Positions 20,601-32,600 of a stretch of 33,035 nucleotides of DNA are shown piece by piece. The DNA is from Candidatus Omnitrophota bacterium (GTDB taxonomy: Bacteria > Omnitrophota > Gorgyraeia > Zapsychrales > Zapsychraceae): NCBI GenBank assembly GCA_028280285.1, contig JANQMA010000036.1, positions 1-33,035 on the forward strand. The letters are read 5' to 3'. Positions within the stretch are counted from its first letter, which is position 1, and the number at the start of each line of letters is the position of its first letter. The notes beneath the pieces were generated by a model. That model had not been told where the DNA came from. It worked only from the letters and a program-made list of their open reading frames with translations, and searched no databases. The position numbers and the translations under genes are program-made.

Positions 20601-23600
20601 CCGGACCGCCCGCGTTATAATTAATAACTGCTGTGCGCCAGTTATTGGATGTAATATCCATGGTCGCTGCTTCTCCCGAGGCAACAAACTCCTTTTCACT
20701 TGGTGCGACAATCGTTGGATAAAGATGGAAAAAATCTTTAAATTCTGTTTTATTTATATTTTTATCATGCCGATAAATATTAAGCACTTGTTCTGAAAAA
20801 TGGTTCATCCACGCCTGCTTAATACTAATGCCGTTTTCTATTTCAGCAAGTGGAATATGGTGTTCGACATTAAGCCTGTAGTGTCCGAGCTCCCGTTCAA
20901 AAACCGCCGATGTCCCGGGCACATATTCTTCACTTTGTAACTCCGGGTCTGACTCAATTAATTCTCTGGTTTCCAAAAGTGCTTGTTCGGGAATATTTAA
21001 AATGTTGATCGCAACACGTATATACCCCTGCGCTGTTTCAATACTGAAATTTTCATCGTTGACAGCCTTGTTAAACAATCTTTGTGCTTCTTCATTATTT
21101 TGAAACGCTTCTTCGAAAATATATTTTGTACTAATAAATCCAGGTAAAAGTCTTAGATCAGGTATGTTCTTCAGATTATCTTCCACAAACCGGTGAAGCT
21201 CGACCATACGATCAACGCGCACGCCATAACGGCCTTCGATAGGCGTAATATCCGAGGTGATCTTTCTGACATAATGTTTTCCACGGAATTGGCTATCATC
21301 GATATTTTGTGCGTGGTGTTTTTTAATTTCTGCTTTTAATTTGCGTGCAATGATATCGAGGGTTTCTGCAATAAGAACAACACGTTCGGCATAAACATAA
21401 TCGATCGGCTGTCCTTCGCGAAGTTGTGTATAAATATCCCGCAGTTTGGTACGGACCTCTTTTATTCGGTCTTTTGTCTTAAGATTGGAAAGGAATGAAA
21501 AGTCACCCATTCTCTCGGTCACATCAATAGATAATTTGCCCAGACTGCGTTGCAGGTCGTTGATCCTATCAATCTCTTGGGCTAAACGCATCTGCGTTGT
21601 TGGAATTTGTTCGGGACGGTCCGAGTTTCCTTGAGATTTTCGCGCCACCAATATTTTTCTTCCAATTAAAGATGCCGCATTAAACTCGTCAAACGTGCCT
21701 ATTTCACGCAACCGCGAATCAATAAATATACCCCCACGATAACGCTTGAAGATTTCATAGGCCCCATTCGTTAATGAAATCCATGGAATGTTGTGCTCGG
21801 CGGCTAGTTTGCCATCACGGGTATTTGCTTCGCGTGTTATAATGACTTGCACCTTTTTTCTTATGAACATTTCGATTTCCGAGAGCGTAAACCTGGTGCC
21901 GACAACAATCTTTCCTTTAAGATCAACGCTATCAAGGTCATTGGTCTCACGATCAAGATAAACAATATCGCCAAAACCGAATCCGGACGATAAAACAACC
22001 ATTTCTTTAAGGAGTAAAAATTTGTACTCGGCTGCTACATTTTTGGCATGGCTTTGAGAATCAAGTTCATGGACAAATACTTGCTGAATGCGGGTAGATG
22101 GATTCTTAGACTGGATCCGGTCTTCAAGGCCTTCAACCTTGTTGGGTGTAATTAATTGATCAAAAAACAGTTTCTCTACGTATACCCTATTTTCTTTTTC
22201 ATTGTAAAAAGCGCCGAATTTTATACGCTCAGTAAAAACAAAATATATAGCCGGTGGGCCGCGGTCCGCATTAATGCGTCCATTTTCAAGAGCATACTCA
22301 TACGGCTCACTCATAAGATAATCGACGTCTTCGATCGGGTTTTTCATTACTTCATGACTCTCAATAATAGCCATGGTTTCTTCCGGAGAATACGTGCCCA
22401 AATAAGATCCATCTTCACTTGCTGCGGAATTCTTTTTAGATTTACTTTTGCGCTTTTTACCTCTAAAAACTTTTAATTCATCTTTAAGTAAAACGCTTAT
22501 TTCATGCCGGCGATAAGCGGCGTTGACCGCTTTGCGGTAAACACGGCTTATGCTTCTGCCTGTAGACACAGATTTACCATCCCAGTTAGCCTCTTCATAA
22601 ATCTGTTGCGCTTGGGCAACGGTATGATTAAGAGCAAAGTATCTATAATTTTTCCAAACTTGGAAATTAATACTTGGAATAAGGTCATAACCTAAATCGT
22701 TTCTTGTTCTAACCGCAATCGTAAATAAGAGAAACTCCTCAAAGGAGGCGTCCTCACCACAAACACAAACACCAATATCACTGTTTTTAGCCTTTTGAAG
22801 TAACTCGACAAACCGGTTATAAACGGTTTTATAAATAAAGTATTTTTGCTCTTCTTTACCCGTCTCGCGATCGGTTACTTTAATAATATTCGCCTTAAAA
22901 TCATTGAATCCCACGTTGATCTTCTGTGGTGTTTTAGGAAGGGCCTCAATAATATCCCCATAATTATCAACACTTTGACTGGTTTCAAACATGGGGATAA
23001 GATTTTCTAGAAAATTATATTTCTTTCGTTCTTCATCTGTTGTGTGTTCTTGCCTAACCTTATCCACAATGCGGACCAATTCCCTCATCTGCTTGCCGGT
23101 ATTAACTTCAGGAAACATAGCATTGATATCGACCACCCGGTCTTCTTCAGGAACATCTTTAAAATAACGTCTCTGCAGATCCAAAATAACCTCGAGATTG
23201 GCGACAAGCATTTTCCTACCAATAGGACTTTTTAAGTGCCATTCCGTAGATCTGTAATTTGTATCGGGATCAACATCCGGCAACTTGACATTGTGATTGT
23301 CACGGTCCGCCACACGAATATTCACTTCCTTTTGAACGAAAGCATCCCCATAATCACGGCGGACGACAAGGGCCTTTTCATTAAGATCCATAACAAGGCT
23401 ATAGAGATCATCGGTTAAACGTTTTTTGTCCATCCAATCACCCAGAGGCAATTGCATAATGAGCCATTCCATACGAATAAACAAACTACTCAAATTATCC
23501 CTGGCAATAACTTCATTTATATTCCCGTGGTCTGCATAGCGGACCAGATTAAATCCCGCCGGAATGACAGTCCCATCGTTTGTCTTAAGTCCTATTGATT

Positions 23601-26600
23601 GATTTTCTTTGGCCGCTTGATTGACCGCATCAACATTGCGCTTCTTCTGTCTAAACTCATTGCGCTTTTCTTCGGTTGGAAAAACAATCAGTTTCGCTGA
23701 ATGCGTGCTGAGTATCGCCGATTCGTCGCCATCGAGCACTTCAAAGGCGCTTCCTTTAAAATCTTGTCCTTGAACATCAAGGCCGGTTAATGTTGAAATA
23801 TTAGAAGCATTTAGAAGCATATTCAAATGGGCTGTGGCTGTTCCAAGCTGCGGGGCAACGCTTACAACATCATCATGGGAGTTAAACAAAAGAATCCTAA
23901 AAAGCATCGGTTTATGCATCAAAAGAACAACCTTTTCTTTGGTATGATTCTCCTTGCGCTTATGGTAAAGAGCAAATAACTCGGTCGGATGATGAAAATC
24001 ATAAAGGATATCATTTTCAAATACCTGAAGAAACTCGGTGCTGACAAATGTCCTTGTGCCGACAACCGGTTCTTTATCAGTGCCTTTAAATTTTTCTTGC
24101 CATTCATTGCGGCGGACCTTTCGTTGAAGCTCAGCATAGAGCTTAGCCGAACCGATAGGACTAAGCCGTCTTTCACGGCCATGACTGTCTTTTACCGTAT
24201 CCCCAATCCCGAGATTTATCCCAACTCTTTTCTTTTGTAAAGCCGGATCTTTAGCCATATCGAAAGCCTTCACACCCTTTGATTCAAAAACAAACTCTTT
24301 AAGACGATTAAGATGTAAATAAATCACATACGCTATATTGGCAAGAACAGAATCTTCAGCTTCCATACTTATGGAAAGTGACATCTCATCCCATATGTCG
24401 TAGACTGCTTGGGCAGACGTGACGATTTGTTTAAGCTGTTCGTCCGTAATATCATCCGGTAAATACCGCAGCTCATCACTAATATCAAACGGTTGCATTT
24501 TATGAACCCGGACAGGATGAATGCCGTGCGTCATTGTGGTCGCCCCAAGAAACTGCATCATTTGATTATGTGTGGTTTGTGCCGGAAGCTCTGCCCCCTC
24601 ATAAATCACCGCTTTAAGTTGATTAATAAATGACGGGTGGACAATGATGCCGAAAGTATCCGGATTTTCGATTATTTGTCTGATCAAATCTCTAAGACCG
24701 GTACGGTCCTGAAGTAATTGCTGTATTGTTTTTAATTGTGTTTCCGGCTCCTCCTCCAACGGAAAGAGAAAGTGAAATTTTTCGTGCTGATCGATCGCAA
24801 AGGCAGAAACAAACGTAAGCATCATTTGATAATGACGGATGTTTTTCTTTTTTAATTTCGCGATAATTTTAATCAGAAGTAGATTGATAAATAATTTTCC
24901 GTCGCGAACACCCATGATTTCATTCTGGGTGTCGCTTAAATCGGTTGTAATAATAATTTCGTTAACCTCTTCAGGAGCCTGGCTTAAGAAATCCGAACGG
25001 GCCACAACATCTTTCAATGCATCTCTTTCTCTTCTTTTTAACTGAATATCCCGGCTAGTCTTTTCCACTACTTCGAGTGTGATTTTGTTACCTGCTTTCT
25101 CAATAAGATAGTGCGCTCTGCTGTTGACAATATTGCGCTTAACAATTTTTTGATCAAACTCCTTCCAGAGACTTTCCTCAAACTCAAACGGCGCCGGTTT
25201 GATTTCAGGCGAGGCTGGCGCATCCGCCACGGAAAAACCGCCAGCCTCATTTTGACGAGCTAACTCTGTCGCCCAATGATAAAGATCTTCGTACAGCTGA
25301 TCCCGCCCGCTTTCATGCCAGTCAGGATTAAACTGGCGCAGTTGTGTAAACATCTCGGCGAAGGCCGAACGGTTTTCATTCCAAAGCGCCAATAAGCGTT
25401 TAAACTCAGCCAATGCCTCGGAAGCTGCCTGTGCCCTTTGCGCGTCATACGATGCTCCTTCCTTAATTTCAAATCCGGAAATTGGCTTAAGCGGTGTGCC
25501 GCCGTTTTTATAAAAATCAATCAAACCTCCCCGTGCCGTCACAAGCACAAGAGAAAGAAGCAGGGCCAGCTCCTGATTGGCAATGCCGCCCGGCTCATCG
25601 ATTGACGGCATAAATCCAACTTGCGCGCCGGCTCCTATTTGTTTTGCAAGGTCACGATCATAGGCATTAATGAATTTAAACTGGCCTTTATACTCTTCAC
25701 GCTGTCCAAACTCTCTTAACTTTCGTTCGACCTCAGCTCCAACATAATCACTCTGACCCGGTGTGGCCTTAAATGATCCGAGAATCACAAGCTGATTTTT
25801 ACTGCCATTTACTCCGCGATGATCGAGTATTTCTTCGATCAACATCTTTCCGCCTTTTTTGACCGGTGCAAAAAAGATGTTAAGCCCTTTTTGTTTCGTA
25901 ATGCGTGTGACCATACCGATCGTCATATGCTTATCATCAACCTCAAGACCTAATTTTTCTTGCAGTGCTCTTTGGCTTCTTTGTTTCCAGGTAAGCTCGC
26001 TATCACCAACCTTTTGAGTAAATCCCTCTTTGTTAAGTTCGTTAAGGTTTTCGGGTTTGTGCTTATAAGCATGAATCCCGTTATAAACAGGGCTTAATTT
26101 ATATTCAAATTCTCGTAATGTGTCTTGAAGGCCATAGCCACGTTCAGCGGTCAAAGCTTCCTTCAAATGTCCTTCACTAACAAACGCAATCTTATCGGAA
26201 TAAATAAACGCGCCTTTCATGAGATTATGCTTGCCCCATATATGTTCAGCATAATGGGCCATTCCCTCAATACCACCACGGGTTTGAATAGATGGATCCA
26301 AATGCGCCAGCTTGAACAACTCAACAACATAATTTTGCGGGCTGAAATCATCGTAGATATTATTGAGAACATCATCATGGTATTGATGCGGTGTTAATAC
26401 GCCGTGTTGTAATAAATGGTGTGTAAACGGATCATCCTTTTTAATTGTCATCTTTCCAGGAAAAATACCCTGATATTCAAGGTTATGTGTGGTAAAAAGA
26501 ATACCTGTGTCTTTGAAAAATTCTTTGTATGGTAGGAGTTCCCGCGCAAAGGCAGGACCAAATGCTGTCTGCCAATCATTGAAGTGCAATGCATCAAAGG

Positions 26601-29600
26601 AAAGTTTTAATGCCTTTTGCGCCTCAAGCGCCGCCCTAGGAAGAATAATAGCTTCAATATATCCACCCAATGAATCTGGACCCGGATTGTCATATAACCC
26701 GTTAAAAAGAAATCCGTTTTCATCATAAAGAAGAAACAGGGAATATCCCTCCTGTCTGACATAAATAACTTTAAGTGGAAGAAGTCCTGTTCCGACAGGT
26801 ACTTCGATATCTATCAAATCAACCCCGTTGAATTGTTCAAGAAACTTTACTAACGATCCCGGTCCTTTTTCGTGCATAACATCCGAAGAAAACAGCGGTG
26901 TAAAGACAGTTGCGCTGACACCCAGGTTGGCCATGACCGGTATTAAGTCTTTCATATATACCCTTTGTCCTCCGGCCTTTCCTGATGCTTGGACAAGCGG
27001 CTTACCGAATTTATCCAAAATTTCCATCTCCATGGCCGTATAGCCAACCGCTAGGTGATCACTTTTATGAGCTAACTTATGCTCTTCTTTAATCCTTTTA
27101 ACAATGTTTTTCTTTTTACGCGACATATTTTCTTGCTGGTTGATTTTATTAATACCTGCTTCTACAGTTTGTTTGTCCTTGCGCGCAAAGTGTTTTTTCA
27201 AAATACGCCTTGCTGCCACCGGATGTTTTTCCTTGAAGAATCTGTACTCTGCCAGCCGGTTCTCATAATGGCTTTTGTTGTATAATTCATGAATAAAGAC
27301 ACGTGTAAACATGTTGAATGGATTGCCTTTTCCGATAATCTCCTGAATAAAACTGCGTTCGATAAACAAAGTATTTTTGTCGTCGAAATATGTCGCGCCA
27401 AATGTTGTTGACTCTCCATTGTTTTCGATAATATAAATATTCGGTAACACAAACGTGATTGGGTCAAGGTAACCTTTCGCTTCAAGCCAGGCAATGGCAT
27501 TAAGAATAGCCCTATTCAGATAGCTTAGTGCCTCTTTATTTACTTCTCTCAGAGGTGTAAACGGTACTTTTCTATTGGCATACTCAAGTACTTGATCATG
27601 CGCTTGTTCTTTCGACTGGCCGTTATACCCGCCGTCTTGCGTTTCAGACTCAACATTATAATGGATCAAATCAAAGGCAAGACGCTTGGTATATCCTTCA
27701 TCTGTTCCCGCGCTTGTGACAACTTCGTTCTGCCCGTTATTGGCCCAGCGTTCTTCTTTTATTAGCGATCCTTGTGGGGCCATCGCTCTAAATATTCGCT
27801 CCGCAGCACCCTTACCTCTAGCCTTGGCAACTAATGTATCTCTTCCATGCTGTGGTTCAAACATTGCCCCAACCGATCTGTAGCCGTGAACCTTAGCCAA
27901 AGACGCAATTTCCCGGGAAAGACGGTATCCAATGCCGCGTCCACGCGCGTTTTCAACTACGGCATAAGAGACAAGATAAAGTTCTGTTTGGTTATTTGTT
28001 TCTTTCGCATTATTTTTTTGATTTCCCGATACAGCCAAGGCATAACCTAAAACTTCATTTGTATTTCGATCAAACGCAGCCAAATAAATACTTTCAGGGT
28101 TTTTCAGAATGCTATTAATATCTTCTGCCTTTACTCCGCTTTCTAACATACCTTCTGCTTCGTGATAATGTCTGCTTCTTTCTTCCCCTGTAATCTCACG
28201 AAGAATGACATTATTGTCGATTCTGGATGGATCAAATGAAGAGCCATTTTTACGGAAAGCATTTAATGGTCTGTGTTTTATATTAGCCGTAAAACCGTTA
28301 ATTCTTTTTTGTGCAGATGAAACCGGCCTTGTTGAAATAGAACGAAGATCTTCTTTAAACCAATCGGTGTGCACCGCTGTTATAATTTCTGCCCTGTATC
28401 CAAACTGCAGATAGTTAATATATGCTTGTTGTAATCCTTGATCATTAATGTACTCCAGCGTTCTTTTCTGTATTTGCTCTTCATCTTCTTTAAAGCGTAA
28501 GTGTAACAATTCATGAACAAGGATAATTTCAAATAACTTATCGTCTGTATTCAAAAGATGGGCGGAAACATAGACGCGGTTGTGGGCAGGTTTGCCGTCA
28601 ATGAATGTATTAGTATTTATTGTATACGCAATAGCTCCGCGACGTCCATGAACATAAAGGCCGAAATCAAACGTCATATAATCCCCGTCAAAACCCATGC
28701 CGAAGATTGTGAAGAATTTGTGTGTGATTCGTTTGATATTGGTAATATGATCTTCTGTTAGACGTCCGGTTTCACCCGTAATATCAACCTTGATGCTGCC
28801 CGTTGCTTTTTCCATAGTTGTTCTGACATGCACATTAAAATCTTTAAATCCGTCCACAGCCGTTACATCTAGTGGAAAGTTTTGCGTATCCGGATTCTGT
28901 TTCTTCGGTCTTTTCTTTGGAAGAATGCTTCTAAACAATGGCGGCTTTGGCTGATCAATTTCACCTGAAGGATGTTTGTTTGTTTCCGCGATAAGCGAAG
29001 CAAAAGCGGCATCAACCTGATAACCCCATCCACGCATAAGTCGAGGATTATCTAATATTATTTCAAATAGGCCAATTTCCTTTCGACGAATTAATTGAGC
29101 GAAAAGGTTTTTATACATATCCTCAACTGGTATTGACGGATCAACAATATAGGCACCTATAATGTAATAGATAATCGGCGTTATTATCTCTTCTTTCAAC
29201 CTCCAGAAACTAGGATGTACTGTTATTTTGCCATCTCTCGCCCTAACCAGATCTTGCTGCCCGGCATCCAGACGTATATATTTGTTAAACCAGTCTAAAT
29301 CTAAGTCCTTATTAAAAAGTGCTAGACGCAATGATTCATTGCCTTCTAAAGCTTTTTTGATGAGAGCAATGTGTTTCTCTGATAGAGAATCATCTACAGA
29401 ATCATCCGTTCTTTCGTTGGCAAAGGTCCTCACAGGAAAAACAAAATCGTATCCCGATAACTGTACTTCTCGCATTAATTGAGCAAAATACGTGCGAGCC
29501 TTTTCTGTCGCCCAGCGGAATGGAGCCGGTGTATACCCTTGCGCTTCTTCTATAAATATAAGCCGCCAATCAAACCTTGTCGTTTGTTCATCACCAGGAT

Positions 29601-32600
29601 GCTTAAGCCCATACGCGCCCTGATTGACCACAGTTGAATATTCTGCCATGATATTATTTTCCATAATGAACGGAAGTTCTGCAGCCAGCTCAGGTTCTGT
29701 CGGCGTTCTGCCTGCATTAATATCTTTAATATGGGCAAACTCGTGGATATCGATTAGATACCGTGAAATAAAGGTAATAAAATTATGATCTTTGCGGAAT
29801 TCATCCAGAACCGACTCGCGAATGACAGTGAGCATTACCGCGGCAAGAATATTGATTTGAAGTTCGTGCGCCTTTTTAGAATCGTATGACTGGATAACAC
29901 GGGCGACCAGATGGCGATCTTGACCGGCACCCTTATCAAATCTTGAAAAGTCTTTAAACCGAATACCCCATCCATGTGGAATGTCTTTGGCTAATTCTGT
30001 AGACGCATTTAATAAATCTTTAACGGCTTGAGCGTATTTTTCTTCAAGAGGCGGTCCTCTTCGCTGATGAATGGTCCACTCCCCTTTTGATTTTCTAACC
30101 GTCAATTCTGTTTCAGGATCAATCAATCGATAAATTTTATTGTACGCATCTTCATGGAAATAGTATTCTGAATTGAATATATCCTCATCCATATATGGAT
30201 TTTTCTCATACTCACTCAGTGCAGATTGCGCCTCACTGTACTGTGTTTCAGCATTTTTAAACTGTTCTTGTAAACGGCGTTGTACTTCAACCTCACGTTC
30301 TAATCGACTCTCCTCCAGAATATCCTGGAATGCTCGGTGCCTATCAAACTCTTCTAGACGTCGTCCCCAACCGCCTTGGGCTCGTGGACGAATCCAGATA
30401 TTTCTACGAACAGAAATTTCCTTATTAATCGCAAATAGCGGATCCGCCGAAGCTGGCGAACCTGTTGTAGAGGTGCGCGCGCCGCGTTCAGTTCTTGTTG
30501 GGGACCAGTTATATGGATATATACTGATATCCTCAGCGGCATTTTTAACAGCTCCACCAAATACCATGTAAGCCATCGAAAGACGTTCAACACTGGCAAA
30601 CCAACGATCATATTCACGTTCAAGCCGTTGCGATCCACCAACACGATCAAACGTCCCTTCATCACCATAAGCCAATTCATAATCGGCCGATCGATCATCA
30701 TGCCACAACAATGGAGTGATAATAGTTGTGTTCGGCTTAATTTTGATTGCTGGACGCTTTCCAAATATTTTGACTGATGATTTGACAACCCTTTCCCCTG
30801 ATTTTACCTGACGTAAATTCATACGTGTTAGATCATGCTCTGCATTTCCGTACAATATGTCTTGATATGGTGTCAAGGCAACAATATTTCCTCCGCGTGG
30901 CGATAGTCTCTGCGCTAGTCTATGAAGATATTCGTTAACCGCGCTGCCGCGACTGTCAACCGCATTAGAGGCCGGGGCTGCTGATGTAAGTTTACTCAAG
31001 TATTGATCAATAGAGCTGTAGTTCAAGCCATTAACATCAAAGAAATGATATGTTTGCCGTGCCCCTGTCGCACGATCAGCTGCATTTTCTTTACTACTCT
31101 CTTCTTTGTGTACTATGCGTCGTATACGGCGTCGAACATATGTAATAACCTTTGCATTAAAGAAATACAGCACAGCTTCTAAACTTAAGAGAATAAAACC
31201 AAGCACTGCTGCCACCAATGGAGGAAATAATCCCAAAAGCCCACCAAGTAAAATTCCAATAAGCCCGGCTTTGAAAAAGGCAACAGTTATAAAAACATAA
31301 CCAAATGACCAGTTAAGTACTTTACGTGGCTCCAGTATATTACGCGTAACACGTTTTTGGTATTGAAGCGCCCTCTCTAATTTATCTGTTTTTGGTGTAA
31401 ACTCCTTGCCGAAACGATCGAAACCAAAATTATCTTCAACATTCCGTAAACTAAACTCTCTTTCCTTTAAAAGAACATCTACTTCCCGTTCGGAGAGTTT
31501 AAAATCAAAAAGTCTATACAAATCATCTTTTGGAATAAGACCTACTGTCATTTTCATCAGTGTTAGCCATACGCCGCGTAGCGCAACTTTCATGCCGATC
31601 ACAGATATGTCTCCTGCCTCTGATGGTCTATATCCATTCACCTCCGGGTGAAATGTGATGAGAATATCATCTAAAACAGGATCCTTTTTACCAAACTTCT
31701 GCCCAAGTTCACTGGCCATTTCCGTATCTAAAGCACTAACAATAATTTTGACATTATACCCGGCATCTTTAAGATATTTTGTCAACGCCATCGTTGAGAG
31801 CGTATCCCCCGAATGACTTGCAATAAAAATCATTGTTCTATGTGTAATTCCCATCTCATGAAGCCGTTCATAGTTATCTACAATGTCATCCGCATCGAAC
31901 GTTTTCCCCCGGATACCGTAAATGTTAGATTCAATCGCATCAATAAAATCAAAAACAACTCCTTCACTATTTTCTTTTCCAATACCCACAACATGCAGCT
32001 CTTTATCTTTATCCGCAATACGGCTATATGTCGGCGCAAAATTAAAATCAGCTAAAACTTTGGCGAACTCATTTTCGATGCTGTTCATTATTGTCGCAAC
32101 AAGTTTACCATCAAAGTTTTCATTATCGTTTTTATGCTCTTCTACAAACTCATCAATAACAGAGTGAACAAGCTTTTGTCTTTTCTTTGTATCGAATGAC
32201 TTTATTCGTTCAAGTAATTGTGCATTTAATCCCGCTTTGACTCGATTAACTGTCTCTTTAAAATCTCCCTCAATGTAAGCATTTAATCGTTTATGTATAT
32301 TCTCTTTTGTAACAGATCCTCCGTCAATCTCTTCAGCAATGCCAGTCAATGCCTGGTCGATCTGTCTTGTGACTTCATGCCAGACCAATTTGTTTTTATT
32401 TAAGACACGTCCTGTTGCTATGTTAAAGCCTTTATCAACAAGTTCTGTAAAATCACGGCCAAAACGCTGATTAAGAGGAAACAACACTTGTGGCTTTAAA
32501 AGGGAGTCAAATATTTTCGGAACAACAATTTCAAGATCATCGCTTGCCTGCTGTGTTACCTGATTAAATGCTTTGCGGCGCTCTTTAAGGAGCTTCCATA

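Noticed and set aside
22400-22440. A fifth KNSAR-type repeat (KKNSAASEDG)
   Set aside because: Only K-K-N-S-A matches; the DNA lacks the GGTRCCTGGCAC core, so it is a chance likeness.
30173-30788. Overlapping ORFs of 132 and 144 aa in other frames
   Set aside because: They lie within the giant frame, have no ribosome site or recognisable motifs, and their composition is that of out-of-frame translation.
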